Below are positions 38,643 through 53,982 of a stretch of 64,000 nucleotides of DNA, piece by piece. A program made the translations under genes and the position numbers. The DNA is from Theodoxus fluviatilis (taxonomy: Eukaryota > Mollusca > Gastropoda > Cycloneritida > Neritidae), in assembly GCA_034096865.1 (NCBI GenBank), contig JAWQFJ010017326.1, positions 1 through 64,000 on the forward strand, in the 5' to 3' direction. Under the pieces are notes generated by a model, which was given only the letters and a program-made list of their open reading frames with translations, was not told the origin of the DNA and did no database searches. The number at the start of each line of letters is the position of its first letter. Within the stretch, counting starts at the first letter, position 1.

Positions 38643-41600
38643 TCTCTCTCTCCTGACTTCCCACAAACAACAATGAAGATGGTGATACCTGACTGGTTCT
38701 TCAGGACCCTCATCTGTAGACTTGGAACTCGGCGAACTGCAAAGAGGACAAGGAGTGCAAGTGTGATCTGGCACAAAGCAAGACCTGTGTGTGCTCTACA
38801 ATGATTCCTGATTCTTCTGAGACTTCACTGACAACATTTGCCTGCAAACCCGTTCAGTCAACATACACTGTTCCATACTACCCATCTTTGCCTCTTTCTG
38901 CCATTTCTGAATTGCGTTTCCTAGGACTATGACAGGCTAGGAAAGCAATTCAAAAGGCACTTTGTGTTTGTGTGTGTGTATGTGTGTGTGTGTGTGTGTG
39001 ATCATTGTGATCATACAGATGTTGGTATTAATATTGAGTTGAAAAAGCAGGCATCGTCTGGTTTAGGAAACTGATTGTTTACTAGAACTCATTATAGCAA
39101 TCACTATTTAAATTTAAAACAGAATTAAAAAAGAATTTTAAAAGGCTGAAAACACCTTTTGGCTTGCCTTTCAAGCATATATCTTAGTCCTAGAAAACCG
39201 GCCTCTGTATTAACCTGGCTGTCACTTATCATAACAGTTCTAAATACTAGTTGTCATGACTGAGCTAGCCTGCTCATCCTCTAGTAAACTTTATTTAAGT
39301 GCATCTTCACCTTTTTCCTAGTGCACATATTCTGGGATTGTGTATATTTACTCCCTTTTCCCATGTGCTCCTTGATTCTGCAGCTTCTACATTTGCACGT
39401 TTCAAGAATGCACATATGATTCTTTAATGTGATTTTTCTGGGAGGGTTTTCTCTCTCTCTCCTTGACTTGTGCCATAGTCAAATTTATTTCCATTTGCAT
39501 GAATTACTTTCATGTATATCTTACCTTATCTTAGGCCACCCACACACACAAAGAATAGTTGTAGTTATGATAACATGACCAACTAAAATTATGGTTGACA
39601 GGTCGGCCTGTGCTATTTTGTTTTTCTTTTGTTTTTTGTTTTAGGAAGGCCGGATTGAACATAAATCAAGTTTCTCTTCTTCTGAAAGCGCTTTCAAAAA
39701 TGAAAACAGTAGATTCTCCAAGTGCTCATTGAGCAGGGAATAGAGGGCAGGGAATAGGGGACAGTGAATAGAGGGCAGGAAATAGGAGGCAGTGAATAGA
39801 GGGCAGGGAATAGGGGGCAGGGAATAGAGGGCAGTGAATAGAGGGCAGTGAATAGAGGGCAGTGAATAGAGGACAGTGAATAGAGGGCAGGGAATAGGGG
39901 ACAGTGAATAGAGGGCAGGGAATAGAGGGCAGTGAATAGAGGACAGTGAATAGAGGGCAGTGAATAGAGGGCAGGGAATAGAGGGCAGGGAATAGGGGAC
40001 AGTGAATAGAGGGCAGGAAATAGGAGGCAGTGAATAGAGGGCAGGGAATAGGGGGCAGGGAATAGAGGGCAGGGAATAGAGGGCAGGGAATAGTGGGCAG
40101 TGAATAGAGGGCAGGGAATAGGGGGCAGTGAATAGAGGGCAGGGCATAGGGGGCAGTGAATAGAGGGCAGTGAATAGAGGGCAGCGAATAGAGGGCAGGG
40201 AATAGGGGACAGTGAATAGAGGGCAGGTAATAGGGGACAGTGAATAGAGGGCAGAGAATAGAGGACAGGGAATAGAGGGCAGTGAATAGAGGGCAGTGAA
40301 TAGAGGGCAGGGAATAGAGGGCATGGAATAGGGGACAGTGAATAGAGGGCAGGGAATAGGGGACAGTGAATAGAGGGCAGAGAATAGGAGGCAGTGAATA
40401 GAGGGCAGGGAATAGGGGACAGTGAATAGGGGACAGTGAATAGAGGGCAGTGAATAGAGGGCATAGAATAGAGGACAGGGAATAGGGGACAGTGAATAGA
40501 GGGCAGTGAATAGAGGGCAGGGAATAGAGGGCAGTGAATAGTGAATAGAGGGCAAGGAATAGGGGATAGTGAGTAGAGGGCAGTGACTAGAGGACAGGGA
40601 ATAGGGAACAGTGAATAGAGGGCAGGGAATAGAGGACAGGGAATAGAGGGCAGGGAATAGGGGACAGTGAATAGAGGGCAGTGAATAGAGGGCAGGGAAT
40701 AGGGGACAGTGAATAGAGGGCAGGGAATAGAGGGCAGTGAATAGAGGGCAGTGAATAGAGGGCAGTGAATAGGGGGCAGTGAATAGAGGGCAGTGAATAG
40801 GGGACAGTGAATAGAGGGCAGTGAATAGAGGGCAGTGAATAGAGGGCAGTGAATAGAGGACAGGGAATAGGGAACAGTGAATAGAGGGCAGGGAATAGAG
40901 GGCAGGGAATAGGGGACAGTGAATAGAGGGCAGTGAATAGGGGGCAGTGAATAGAGGGCAGGGAATAGAGGACAGTGAATAGAGGGCAGGGAATAGGGCA
41001 GGGAATAGAGGGCAGGGAATAGAGGGCAGGGAATAGGGGACAGTGAATAGAGGGCAGTAATTAGAGGGCAGTGAATAGAGGACAGGGAATAGGGGGCAGT
41101 GAATAGAGGGCAGGGAATAGGGGACAGTGAATAGAGGGCAGTGAATAGAGGGCAGTGAATAGAGGGCAGTGAATAGAGGGCAGTGAATAGAGGACAGTAA
41201 ATAGGGAACAGTGAATAGAGGGCAGTGAATAGAGGGCAGTGAATAGAGGGCAGGGAATAGGGGACAGTGAATAGAGGGCAGTGAATAGAGGGCAGTGAAT
41301 AGAGGGCAGTGAATAGAGGACAGTGAATAGGGAATAGTGAATAGAGGGCAGTGAATAGAGGGCAGTGAATAGAGGGCAGGGAATAGGGGACAGAGAATAG
41401 AGGGCAGGGAATAGGGGACAGTGAATAGAGGGCAGGGAATAGGGGACAGTGAATAGAGGGCAGGGAATAGGGGGCAGTGAATAGAGGGCAGTAAATAGAG
41501 GGCAGGGAATAGGGGACAGTGAATAGAGGGCAGGAAATAGGGGACAGTGAAGAGAGGGCAGGGAATAGGGGGCAGGGAATAGAGGGCAGGGAATAGGGGG

Positions 41601-43958
41601 CAGTGAATAGAGGGCAGGGAATAGGGGACAGTGAATAGAGGGCAGGGAATAGAGGGCAGTGAATAGGGGGCAGTAAATAGAGGGCAGGGAATAGGGGACA
41701 GTTAATAGAGGGCAGGGAATAGGGGACAGTGAAGAGAGGGCAGGGAATAGGGGGCAGGGAATAGAGGGCAGGGAATAGGGGGCAGTGAATAGAGGGAAGT
41801 GAATAGAGGGCATGGAATAGGGGACAGTGAATAGAGGGCAGGGAATAGGGAACAGTGAATAGAGGGCAGGGAATAGGGGACAGTGAATAGAGGGCAGGGA
41901 ATAGGGGGCAGGGAATAGAGGGCAGGGAATAGGGGACAGCATGCATTTTGTTGTTTGCTTTCAATCTTTTTTTTTTTGAATTATTGAAAAAAAAACGTTT
42001 AAGGTAGGCAGGAAAAAATCACAGTAACCACAACATTTTTTGGGGGGCCTTATCTTTGCCAAGTCTAAGCTGCCTGCTCCTTTGTTTTTCTCCTCCTCCT
42101 TCTCCTCCTCCTCAAATGCATGCTCTAAACTTGGCGATTATGTGATGATCTAGGGGCAAAGAGCAAGCTCTCCCATTGCTGGCAGCATGGGGTGGTATGG
42201 GAATGGCAGGAGTTCATGACAGTGGCATGGGACATTAGACATTGATTCCAACACAGATTTTAACCTAGCTATTCTTTGGGTGAGCAACTGATTTCCCATC
42301 CTGAAACTATGTGAGACTCTATGTTATCATCACTACATGATCTGAATAGAGTGTGGATTTGTTAGAAGAAAAAAAAGTACCTGTATGACATGATACATCT
42401 GCTTTCAAATGCTGTGTGTTGGAAATGCCCAGATCTTTTAATACTAATCACTAGCATTCATTCATAATATGTTTATCTGTGCAGTTGTCTTGCCTTCAAT
42501 ACCTCCATGTCAAAGTACATGTAAGTGTGTTTTATCCACTATACTTAATGAAGACTTCTAAGAAGAAATTTAAGCATTTTTATTCTCGAGTAGCTTTTAA
42601 TACCTGCTATTGCTTTTACCTGCAATAATTTTGACTTGTTTTTTAAAAATAAATATGCACACAAATATGTGACCAGCCACGACAAAACCAGTGCTAAGTC
42701 ATTTTTTGGACAAAATAGGGTTTTAATATTTGTGAATTCTGCATTCATTTCTGTTTGTTTTGATATAAGAATGAACAGTGTGAGATAATTAGAATAGGAG
42801 TTACAGGCATTTCAAGTTGGGTACTGAAGCAGCGGTCATTTTGAAAAAAACGGTCTCAGAAGATTTACCCTCTTCAGACATTAAACACCTTAGCAACGGT
42901 ATTTCAAACTCTGTTTCCAAAAATAGCTGATCTTATTTTTCTTCGACATCCACAGAGCGGGAACGCCGAGAGAGCGGCCTTTCTAACGGTATATAACATG
43001 AATGGGTTCTGCAAGGGTTTAGGTGTGTTTATTGCGGCTAAAATGAGGCAATTAACGCTATTACAGGGAGCTTTTGAAACAATACATAACACAAAAGTCT
43101 TTATTTTACCATCAAAATATAATTTTTCAAAATGTTTCCTTTACTGGCATGATAGTTTGAACCATGTAGAATCTATATTTATCAAAAAGTGAAAATCACC
43201 CAGATTGACCCTCCCTGCCTTTTCTCAGACTTAGCGCAAAATAGGGCCGCGCGACTTAGCACTGGTTTTGTCATGGCTGGTCACATATTGATTCTTGTTG
43301 GCTGAGTTTTATTTTAAACTGACTGGTCAAAAGTGGTCATAATATTTCAGACTTATGTACTCTTTGTATTTGGAAGAGAAGCAGAAAATCTGTATCTGTA
43401 TTATGACTAATACAACAGAAGTTATCACAATTTCAGTTACTTATAATCCCATGAAGTTATCCAAGGAAATGTTACTTAAAATACAAGGATAAACAAAATG
43501 TTTCATCTCCATTTCCAACATTTCTCTAAAAAATTGTTGTAAAGAATTGGTCTACAGAAACTTTGTAAGACTGTGTGCCTGTGAATTAACCAAAAAACAT
43601 ACAAAAAATGGTGTCTTATACAACTACAAAAGGATGCACCTAAGGTATGTACTACTTACTGCATTATTAGTAGAGATTTAAGATAATACTGTAATACACA
43701 TGCAAATAAATTACGCCTGCTTGTAACTGTGCAAACAAAACAGCAAGTGTGCTTACAGACTCCATGAAGACTGAATTTCATTAAAAACATGCTGGTCACA
43801 GTTCAAAAGCAAAAGTAATTAATATTAACAACCATTATGCATTATACCTGCGTGTACATACCTGCATGTATATACCAGCATCTCTTCTGCAAATGTGAGA
43901 GCAGTTGACTATGTGCTTTTCAATTTAAATACAGCAGAAGCAGTATGTACACACACAA

Positions 43959-43989
<31 letters not shown>

Positions 43990-43999
43990 CACACACAAA

Positions 44000-44085
<86 letters not shown>

Positions 44086-47000
44086 AATATGTCTTTTTGA
44101 CCCAAACCCTATTTCATGAGTGTAATTTTGATGTACTGTTTTAATCTCTTCATCATCAAGCTGCATGTATCAGAATGTACATTTGACAATACTCTATTGT
44201 GCATGGAATTTACAGACTTCATCAGCACATTCAACCCTGCATGAAAGAGTGAACGATTCTATGAGAATTGCACATGGTGGCCATTACTACATGCCCCCCA
44301 TATCAGCTGAAACCGTTGGTCTAGGAACTTTTGCAGCCTAGCTCTAGTAGCCTGAACTTCCAATGCTTTTACACATATAACCAAAATGTATATTCCACAC
44401 AAATTTCAATGTATATTTGCATGCTTACATGTTGACCTTATATATTTACATTTGTGCATGATCATGGTGCACAATTTGTGCTGCTAATATAATTTTGCTT
44501 GTATTCAAACACCAAAAAATAACCAAAGGGTGCACATGGCATAGAAAAACGGGATATCAGGAAAAAAATCCATTCCTCAGCAAATATTGATGCTATGTTA
44601 ATAACATTTTGCAAACAATACAAACATGCTACAAAAAATATTCAGACTAATTTTTATTCTTTCAGATTAAGTTATTCATGAGTTATGACACAATCACAGA
44701 AAAATTATGTATAGCTAGTTCTGCCCCTCTACCAAACTACAATGATAAACCTCTTTATGATCTGCAAATGGTTGCAAACAAAGAAGAAGGACTATATCAT
44801 ACAATCAGACATAAGTGTATCAGTAAAACATACAAATGTTTCTAGTGGTAAGTATCATTTTCATCAGAAAAAAAACACTCCTGGCATGACATGATTAAAC
44901 CATCATTAAAAAGGAGTAAATAAAGTTACAGTTTTCTGACTGGTCTTATTGTATTCTACATATCCATTCATATGCAAACATGCAAAAATTCAACATGCTA
45001 TCATTATTCCATATCACCTTACTTTAGGCGCAAAGAAAGCTATACATAATTTTTCTGTGATTGTGTCATAATTCGTGAATAACTCAATCTGAAACAAAGA
45101 AAATTAGTCTGAATATTCCTTGGTTTGGTTTTGGAGAGGGAGAGAGGTGAACGTGGGATGCCAATGCGGGGTGGTCGATGCTGCATGCAGAAACACCGCG
45201 TGCCAGCTGATAGTCTCGTCTCCTGTCTTCCTGAAGGGACAGTAATCCTACTCGATCAGCACTACCATGACAGTCCGTGTATTTGAAGTCTGTAAACTTC
45301 ACTGCCATGCTGTTGAAGATCCACTCTCCACTGTGCTCTGTATGTTTGTATTGTTTGCAAAATTTCATTAACATATTAACACAGCATTAATATTTGCTGA
45401 GCAATGAATGTTTTTCTAATACCCCATATTTTTATGCCATGTGCCCTCTTAACAACGACACTGCAGTCATAACCCCAAAACAAGCATCATGCAATAAATT
45501 CTGGAGCAAAAATCTCCAGAATGTCCAGTATCAATTGAGAGGGCATTCTCAAAGATCTAATCACCTGCCCATGGTTCATGGAACATTCCACTTAAAAACT
45601 GAAACACACATCATTAAGGAGGAAAAGTATTCAGCAAGTTCATTAAGGTAGCTGGACAAAAAAGCACACAGGTTGAATCTGAAAGATGAATACAGTATTT
45701 CATACCCAGTTAAACAGATTGCCAGACTCACAGCTTTGCAGCCAGGCCAAAATCAGTTTAGTTTATTCCAGCAGCCTGCTGCTGAACCTGTGACCCTGGC
45801 TGATGCCAGATGATGAGTGAGACCTCATACTGGCGGCTAGCTCTGGCTGGCACTCTCTGCCTCTTTTTTTCACTCATTGCTGTGATAGAAAACTTAGGAT
45901 TTAGTGACTTTCAGACCATGATAGCTTCAAAACCATACTTTTCTTCACAAGACTGATCACCCTGCAAGATAGTTTGAAATCTCCAGAACCCACTGGTGTG
46001 TACAGTATGCCAATACACTATTTGTGCTTGACTGCTGAAATGGATTACAACATGAGCTAGAGACAAGAAGGAAGTTTCCAATTCTCACTCATGAAGTAAT
46101 CATGAGAGATGTCTTCCCTCTCTGTGTAGAGTTTGTGGTAGGAGATCAGCAAAGAGGTATGATACAAGAAAGCTGAAACTCAGTGCTTTGTACAAAACTG
46201 ATTTGCTGAAGCGTGGAGACCCTGAAGGAAGTGGACAGGGCAGCTCATCAGTTTCCAACTCCAACAGCGCATGTGTGCTACTACAAAGAATTTGTCATCA
46301 CCCTACTGAATCAGTATAACAAACACAACCTCCTCAGTTGGCATGACAGGGCCATTCCCGAAGATGAAGTATGGGTGAAGGTTGGAGGTGATCATCGAGG
46401 GGGAACCAACAAGATGATGTTACAAAGTACCAATGTTCATAATGCTAATTCAATGCCCAATACCTCTGTGACAGTCATTGTGAACTGCAAAGACAGCCCA
46501 GAAAACTTGAAAACTACCCTTGGATTTTTGTTTGTGAGACAAGTTTAGATCTGTAGCCATTATACCCTTGGATTGTACAAAAATCTACTCTGCTCCCTGC
46601 AAGATCTTCACTGGCGTGGCAAACGAATCGGTCTGTCTACATTCGGTGAAAATGACTTTCTCTTTAAAATGTGTTTGGCCTATCAGGACCACATACATTT
46701 CACCCTTGTCTCTACTGCAAAGCTACCAGAACCCAATTTCAGAAATCTCCAAATGAACAGCCATACATTTATTTGATATCCCTATGCAACACCAAGAAAG
46801 ATGCATGAAAAGTTGTCCGAAGGGGAAATGGAAATGGGAAAAATGCAGCAGTCTACAACAACGTGATCAGAAAATCTATCTGGTACACTCCTATTTCACA
46901 AGTATCACCACCCTGTTTGGCACTGTAACGAGGCACCATAGCTACTTGCAGATGAAAATGTCATTCCATTGATACGATGATTGCAGAGAGGATGGCAGAG

Positions 47001-50000
47001 GATAACAGCCAAGCATGCCAGGACGCAGCGTTTAACCAGTACATCGACAGTCATCAAATAGTTGCAAGAGATGAAGCAGCTGGAGTATGAACTGCATCGT
47101 GCCGAGACTGAACCTGTTGTCTTAGAGCCAGGAGTCAGCTAGCCTCTTTCAGCTTTCTGAGAGCTTCAAGAAGACTTGGAGGTCAGGATAGAACATTTGG
47201 GAGAGAACATTGACTCTTAGAAAGCAAAGGCTGTGCTTCCACATCAGTCAGGCCCAGTGCAAGCAAATCTCAATGATGTGCCGAGAAAGTACAGGGTCTG
47301 TGTCCAGGCTTATCATGGACGATGGTTTGTCGGCAACCATTGCCACGACTATCTGAAGTCGAAAGTCATCGAGGATGTCTCCAACAGTCAGAAAGCAACA
47401 AAAATCATCAACGATGGAACAGTATTACTAAAAGCTCAGGAAGTCAACCACATTCTACAAGCTCAACAGCTTGTTTCCCAAGTGCACTTTGACATCTCGC
47501 ACAAGAACTCAGTATCCATCCGTCAAGCAGATTCAGTGCAAGAGAACATCAGTTCCTACATGAATTTCTATGGGACACAGTTTCCAAGCATGCGCAGCAT
47601 CCCACAGCACACCAACTCGAGTGCCAATGCGTGCAGTGGATCAAAGACTAGAACTTTGGCATGGGACTGCATGGAAAGGAGGGAGGTGAACAAACCCATG
47701 CAACACTGAATTTTCTCAAAGGAGGAACACTACGCATGAGCAGTAAGATAGAAAAGCTCAGAGTCCTGATGGAAGAGAACATGGCAGAGGTTTCTCCTCT
47801 CCTGCTATCCCTCAGTCTTCCAGAGGAGAAAGCTGATGAAATGAACACGTTTTTCAAACCACAAACTACTTTGTACCAGAGACTATGTCACAGTAACTTT
47901 TTGAATCGATCAAGTGATGTCATACTGAAAATATATAGCGCCAAAGATAGTCATCCTCTGCTTGTATTTGCTTAAATGTAAATACTACTCTGTTGAAATA
48001 CTGTAGAAACACTTGTGAAACATTTGAACAAGTTGGTGTGTATATGAAGTATATGTATTTGGACAACATGGAAAGCAGAAAAGGTACAACATTTCTGCAT
48101 TTGTGTGCAGCAAACAGATACCTGTGAAATTCAAAATTCCGAGTGGACATAATGTTCTGGGTTCCTACTACTAAAGACAGGAAAATTATACAGCCACAAA
48201 GTAAGAATTTTTTAATCATCACTTAATTTGCTTTTGTATCATGTTCTTTGTTTTATCAGAAAAAACTATAGTTTGGCTGCTTTAAAGTATTGAACACTTG
48301 CCAAGTTTGTAACAATGAGGAAAAAATTTAACACATTCTGGTGTGCACACTGTATTTGCAGAGGGCAATAACACATATTTGACTGGAGAGACTTCATTCC
48401 TGTTTAGTTTCAGTGCAAAGAGCAGACAATGAACTTATGATCTAAAGATGTGTTATAACCCTGTGTGTGCGTAAATGAGTATTGATGCATTATGTGTTGC
48501 AACCCTGTGTGTACATGAATGAGTATTAATGCACTATGTGTTGTAACCCCTCTGTATAATTGTGTAAATGTTGGTTCAATGACTATGATGTGCCCATAAA
48601 GAAAAAAAAAGTCTCGAAAGGAGCTTCCTCAACACCATGTTTACTATTGATATGTAGATCACCAGCTCCTGGCAGCCCCGTATCCAGTAGTCTCCCCTCC
48701 TGCATGGTCAGCTCCTCGACCTCTACTGGCCAATTGAAACTGTCTTTTGACAGGCAGATTTAGGCAAACGGGCCTTGGTGTTTGATTATGTGTGAGACGC
48801 AATCCCTGGGATGGGAGGAATCTGGATTATTCATTTGATGTGGAAGAGAGTGAAATGTTGACATAAAATGGCAGTTTCTCAGCGGCCAGGATGCCTGTTG
48901 CATCAAGCCGAGTTTATACTTCGCTGCCTGCGGGAGGCAACGTGGCACGGTGGATGCCTTGCTGCCGCCCCATTGAAAGATATCCAGTTTCAGTCCGCTC
49001 GTGCTTGTTGACTTCAAAGCAGCCTGCAATTTTCTGTCACATTGTGGAGTCTTTTGGGAAGTTCTATTTGGTCAAAAACGTCTGGCCGTTTTTAGTAAAG
49101 TTATTTGTTTTTTCACCCCAAATGTTAAATGTACAGTTAGAAAAACATTTCATCTGATCTTGTAGAGTATTAAATGGAACTTGAATTCAGAAAATCTTAT
49201 ATTTTGAAAGATACTTTCAGAGGGTCCACTGTGACCCAGTTTCAAGCCAGACACATGACTGTCCTTACTTTAGAGTGCATGTACAGGAGGAAAGCAGTGT
49301 GAATATATGTTACTGTACGGTACCTGAATATCTTACAATAAACATAATAGTACCAATGCCTCTCACTGGAGTAAACATTGGTGTGGAAACCGAGTCAGCC
49401 AGAACTAAATCTCATTGCTGGGACAGCTGTGGTCTCAATAACAGGAAGAGAAAGATTCCTGCTTGTATTGTATGGATTTATATATTTTGCTGCTGCAAAA
49501 CCTTTGGGTTTTTCTCTGCGATGGTCACTCTTAGTTGTCTGAATCAGTGAATGCACAAAGTAAGCGCTGAAAACGTCACCCTGGAAGTAACGCTCATTTC
49601 CAAAAATGTTCAACGTGATATTCTAAATGCTGTGTCACTTTGTCTATGACTAATATTACTTCTTAGGCTTGACAAAATGTATGTGCAAATTGCGAAACGA
49701 GTTTTCACATGCACTTCACTTTTTTCAATTTAAATTATAGAAGAGCACATTATTAAAAACATATAAAAAGAAAAAGTTACTTCTGGCTTTTGGCTTTTTC
49801 CAAACACTTAAACAAACTTTTCAGAAAATTTACCTGAGCAGACAAGAGCAAACAATTGTTAGCAAAAAATGTCATTCTCTGAGCAGATTGTGCCAGCAGA
49901 GAGCTTCTGTATTCTAAAGCTTCAAAATTTTACCTGTTGTCTTCAACCACTTGCCACAAGATGACATGTACATTTTATATATCTTTCAAGAAGAATTCAT

Positions 50001-52653
50001 AATGAAATCACATCTACCGCTTGAAAAAAAAATTACTGCAATTTCAAAGAAGAAACAGAAACCTGGGGCCATGGGCCCACAGAAGTGTTTTCAGTGCATG
50101 TTTAGACAAGATAGAAGGGAAGTTCCTGTAAATACCTTTTTTTTGCTTTGGCACATCGTAGAAGTTAAACCAGTGCTATATGAGTCACACAGAGGGGGGT
50201 AGAGGCATCATAGATGTCCACCAAGTATACTCATTCATGCACAGACATGGACTAATTTACATCACAGGGTTGCAGCAAGTGTGGCATTGTCATGCTATTT
50301 AAATAAACCTAGATTTTTCCCATGGAAGAGCTACTGTCTATTCAACTGCTGTAAGGTGTTAAAAACTATGTTCACCAGTTGAGCCGCATTGCAGGCATGC
50401 CTTCATGAACCTCTAGCGGCTCTAAAATGAAGTAACCTGCACTGTCATGTAGCATCAGGCCCAGGAAGCAGAACACACTGCCTGAATTATGCCGCCTTGC
50501 ATTGATGTCCTCATAGGGTATGTGTGTTGGTTCGTTTTATTCAGTGTGCAAAATTACTCAAAATGTTCAAAACGCAGTTTGATGACATTTGGAGGAAGGT
50601 AACGGTTTCACCTGAGGAACAATCCATTTCAATTTGGAGGTTATCTGCTGTCTAGTTTTGGAATTGGAACCATAAAGTGAAATTGCGACTTCCTTGGCAG
50701 AGATTTGCCCTCTCCAAGTGCTATCTAGTTGCTATAAAGATGACTTCCATTCAAATAACTTCAAAGACACACTAGTAGCGGGACATTGTTCATAACATCT
50801 GCTGAAGAAGTAATTTCTTCCTCAAGCAACAAACCTGTCTTCCGCTGTATCAGTTGTATCATGTTCCTCCTTGGGATCCTCCTTCCTCTTGCTCTTCTTC
50901 TTCTTCTTCTTGGACTTGCCCAGGGGAGCATTCTCTTTCTTCTCCAGAGTTTCTGCCGAGCTTCCACAATCTCCAGCTGCACCAGTAGAGGATTCTTGTC
51001 TTGAGCAAGTTTCCTGTCAGTAGAAAACAAATTCACATGTATTGGTAAAGGTAGTAGCTTGATATTGTGACTCTAATACAAAAGAATGCAACACAATACA
51101 ATACAATACAATTCAAGACAACAAAATACAATGCAAATACAATACAATACAACATAAGGAAAAAAATTCCGCAGCCAGGCGCCAAGTATGAGTCATAATG
51201 TAAATATAGGATGGGTGAATTACACTTTAATAATATCATTCAGGCAAAGTGTGCAGATGTCAGAAACGTCGTTTTCTATTTTAAACATCCCTATCATAAG
51301 CGTAACTCCATTGCTGGGTTCAAGTTGCAGAAGTAGAACAACGTCATATGGACACAGGGTCTGCGTATTTTAGTGGGCAGAGTGGTGCCTGGCTGCAGAA
51401 GTTTTACCCAACAGAATATAATCTGAGCTAAAATATACCTCCCAGTGCTACATAAGTTCTGCTTGGGGCTGTCTGTTCGAGTGCTACTGAAGCAGGCCCC
51501 CAAAACACAATGACCATAGCATTCCAGCTGATGAGGGAGGTATCAGTGCAGCACAGGCTGTATGCATTATTCAATACAATACAAGAGTGTATTCCCGAGA
51601 GTGTCAGGAAGACAGGGCCGAAACACTTGAAGACGGGGGGCTCTTCCTCTGAGGACCATCAGTCGTCTCGCTTCTCATGAAGTTTCTTGTCCTCAAGCAA
51701 TAAATTACAATACAATGTAATACAATGCAATAAATACATCCTGAGCTTAAAGATAACTCCCAGTGGCACATAAGTGCTGCTTGGGGCTGGCTGTGCAAGT
51801 GCTACTGGAGCAGGCCCCGAAAGCACAAAGACCAAAGCAATCCAGCTGATGAGGGAGGTATCAATACAGAACAGGCTGTACGCAATTCTCAATACAATAC
51901 AACGCAACAGATTACAATACGATGTAATACAATGCAATAAATGCAATACAATATGATGCACTATATCAACACTGTATGGGAAATTTAGATGCTGATCGTC
52001 ACACACAGTTCATCACAATGAGTACAAAAACAACAGGCCATCTTGAAAACAAATAATAAGTATTGTCTATAACAATCATAAAATCAAATACTGTATCGAT
52101 TTCATTCAGCAGAGTCAGAGCTGCTGATATAACATAATTGTGGAACCACACTTCCCAGGGAGTGGAATTGGCGTTGATACCTCACTGTGAGTGTCCTATC
52201 AGTCTGTCAGAGTGTAAGTGTCAGGTGCCAGTAGGCCCTGTGATCAGGGGTAAAGTGTAAAGTGATCTGAGATTCAGACATGGATGATATATTGCTATAT
52301 AAAATCACACCTTTATGACTTTTCAAGTTTGCTTCTGCCCACTCACTCTTGTATACATATTTACTCTGTCATTTTCAATTCTGCTTTGTGGATTTTATCG
52401 TCCTATGTAAACCTGACAGCGTATTAAAAATGTCCAGTTTAGCAGGACAATAATGAGTGTGTATCTATCTACCTGCCTGTATGTGTGTCTGTCTGTGTGT
52501 GTGTGTGTGCACGTCTGCCTGTATGCTAGTCTGTCTAGTTGTCTGTCTGTGTGTGTATATGTCTGTCTCTCTGCCTCAGTTTGTCTGTCTGTGTATTTGT
52601 CTCTGTGTGTGCTTGTAAGTGCATTTGTGCATGAATGTAGGTTGGTGGGTTTT

Positions 52654-52697
<44 letters not shown>

Positions 52698-52851
52698 CGT
52701 GTGCGTGTTCATGTGAATGTCTGTCTCTGTGTATCTATCTCTCTGTCTGTCTGCATGTATGTCTGTATAAGTGTCTGTGTGTGTGTGTGTGAATGTGTGT
52801 GAGTGTGTGTGTGTTTGTGTGTCCCTGTGTATCCATCTGTGTATCTGTCTG

Positions 52852-52950
<99 letters not shown>

Positions 52951-53944
52951 CACTCCAGTACTCACCGAATGGAGTTGCTGGAGGACAAAGCACTGCCAAC
53001 TCTGGATGAGTCGAGGCAAGTTGACTTTGGGATCGTTTTCCTCTCCTTCAGCAAGCAGCAAACCTAGAGCTGATGCCTCAGGGATATTGCGGAACGCCCG
53101 TAGAAAGTTGCTTGCCTGCAACCAATTCAACAATAATAGACATTCCTCATGTGTTGATAAGTGTCCATTTATATGTAACCCTTCCCACTACAAAATGAAA
53201 TGGAAGTTACCCAACTTCATTTTGAGGTAGTGGCTAAATACAGTGAGAGGGATTATATATGTCAGTTTTGAGATTTTGATAGGTTTGGAATCTCCATTCA
53301 TTTGTTTATACAGTAACATCACATATTTGTGAGATTCTTTTTATGGCCTGCTGTATGGTGGCATATTAGGCTACTTGGAGCCACCATTCACAGATCTACT
53401 GGAGTAAAGCCCAGAAAGCTCAGTGATCATGGGTTTCCAGTTGATGAGGGAGGTATCTACAGCAGCCGAAGTGCGTTCTCCAGAAGACAGCGATTCATAT
53501 CAAGAGGTATCAAAAACAGTAAGAGTTGAGTGTTCATGGAGAAGTCTTGTTAAGACCAAAGCTTTTCTCCTACTTTACCATGATGGATCACCTCTAAACG
53601 TTTTCGATACCAATCAGTTTGAATAGCTATCCTTTAGGGAACATGCCCTGCTGTATGCAAATCTCATTCTGACAAGCGGGGAAGTGGTGCCAGGTCAGTA
53701 CTCACCTGACAAGTCTCTCCCTTCTGCGAGTCCAACATATGGAACAGGAAGCCCAGTTCACAACCCAGACACGTCTCACGCTGGCACAGGTGACTCAACA
53801 GGGAACACCGCAATGGCTCTATGAAATAAAGCACCTGCAACGGGAAAGACAGTGGTGTGCCCATCAGACCATGATGGTAGCATTTGTACTGCTTGGGACT
53901 GCTATTACTGCTAAAACTACCATAATCACTACTACTATTACTAT

Positions 53945-53982
<38 letters not shown>

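Noticed and set aside
39694..41964. 756-codon minus-strand open frame of a 14-residue repeat
   Set aside because: The 14-bp unit has no stop codon on this strand in any frame, and all frames give the same repeat peptide. It is inside a PAN2 intron and a TIR element. Not a gene.
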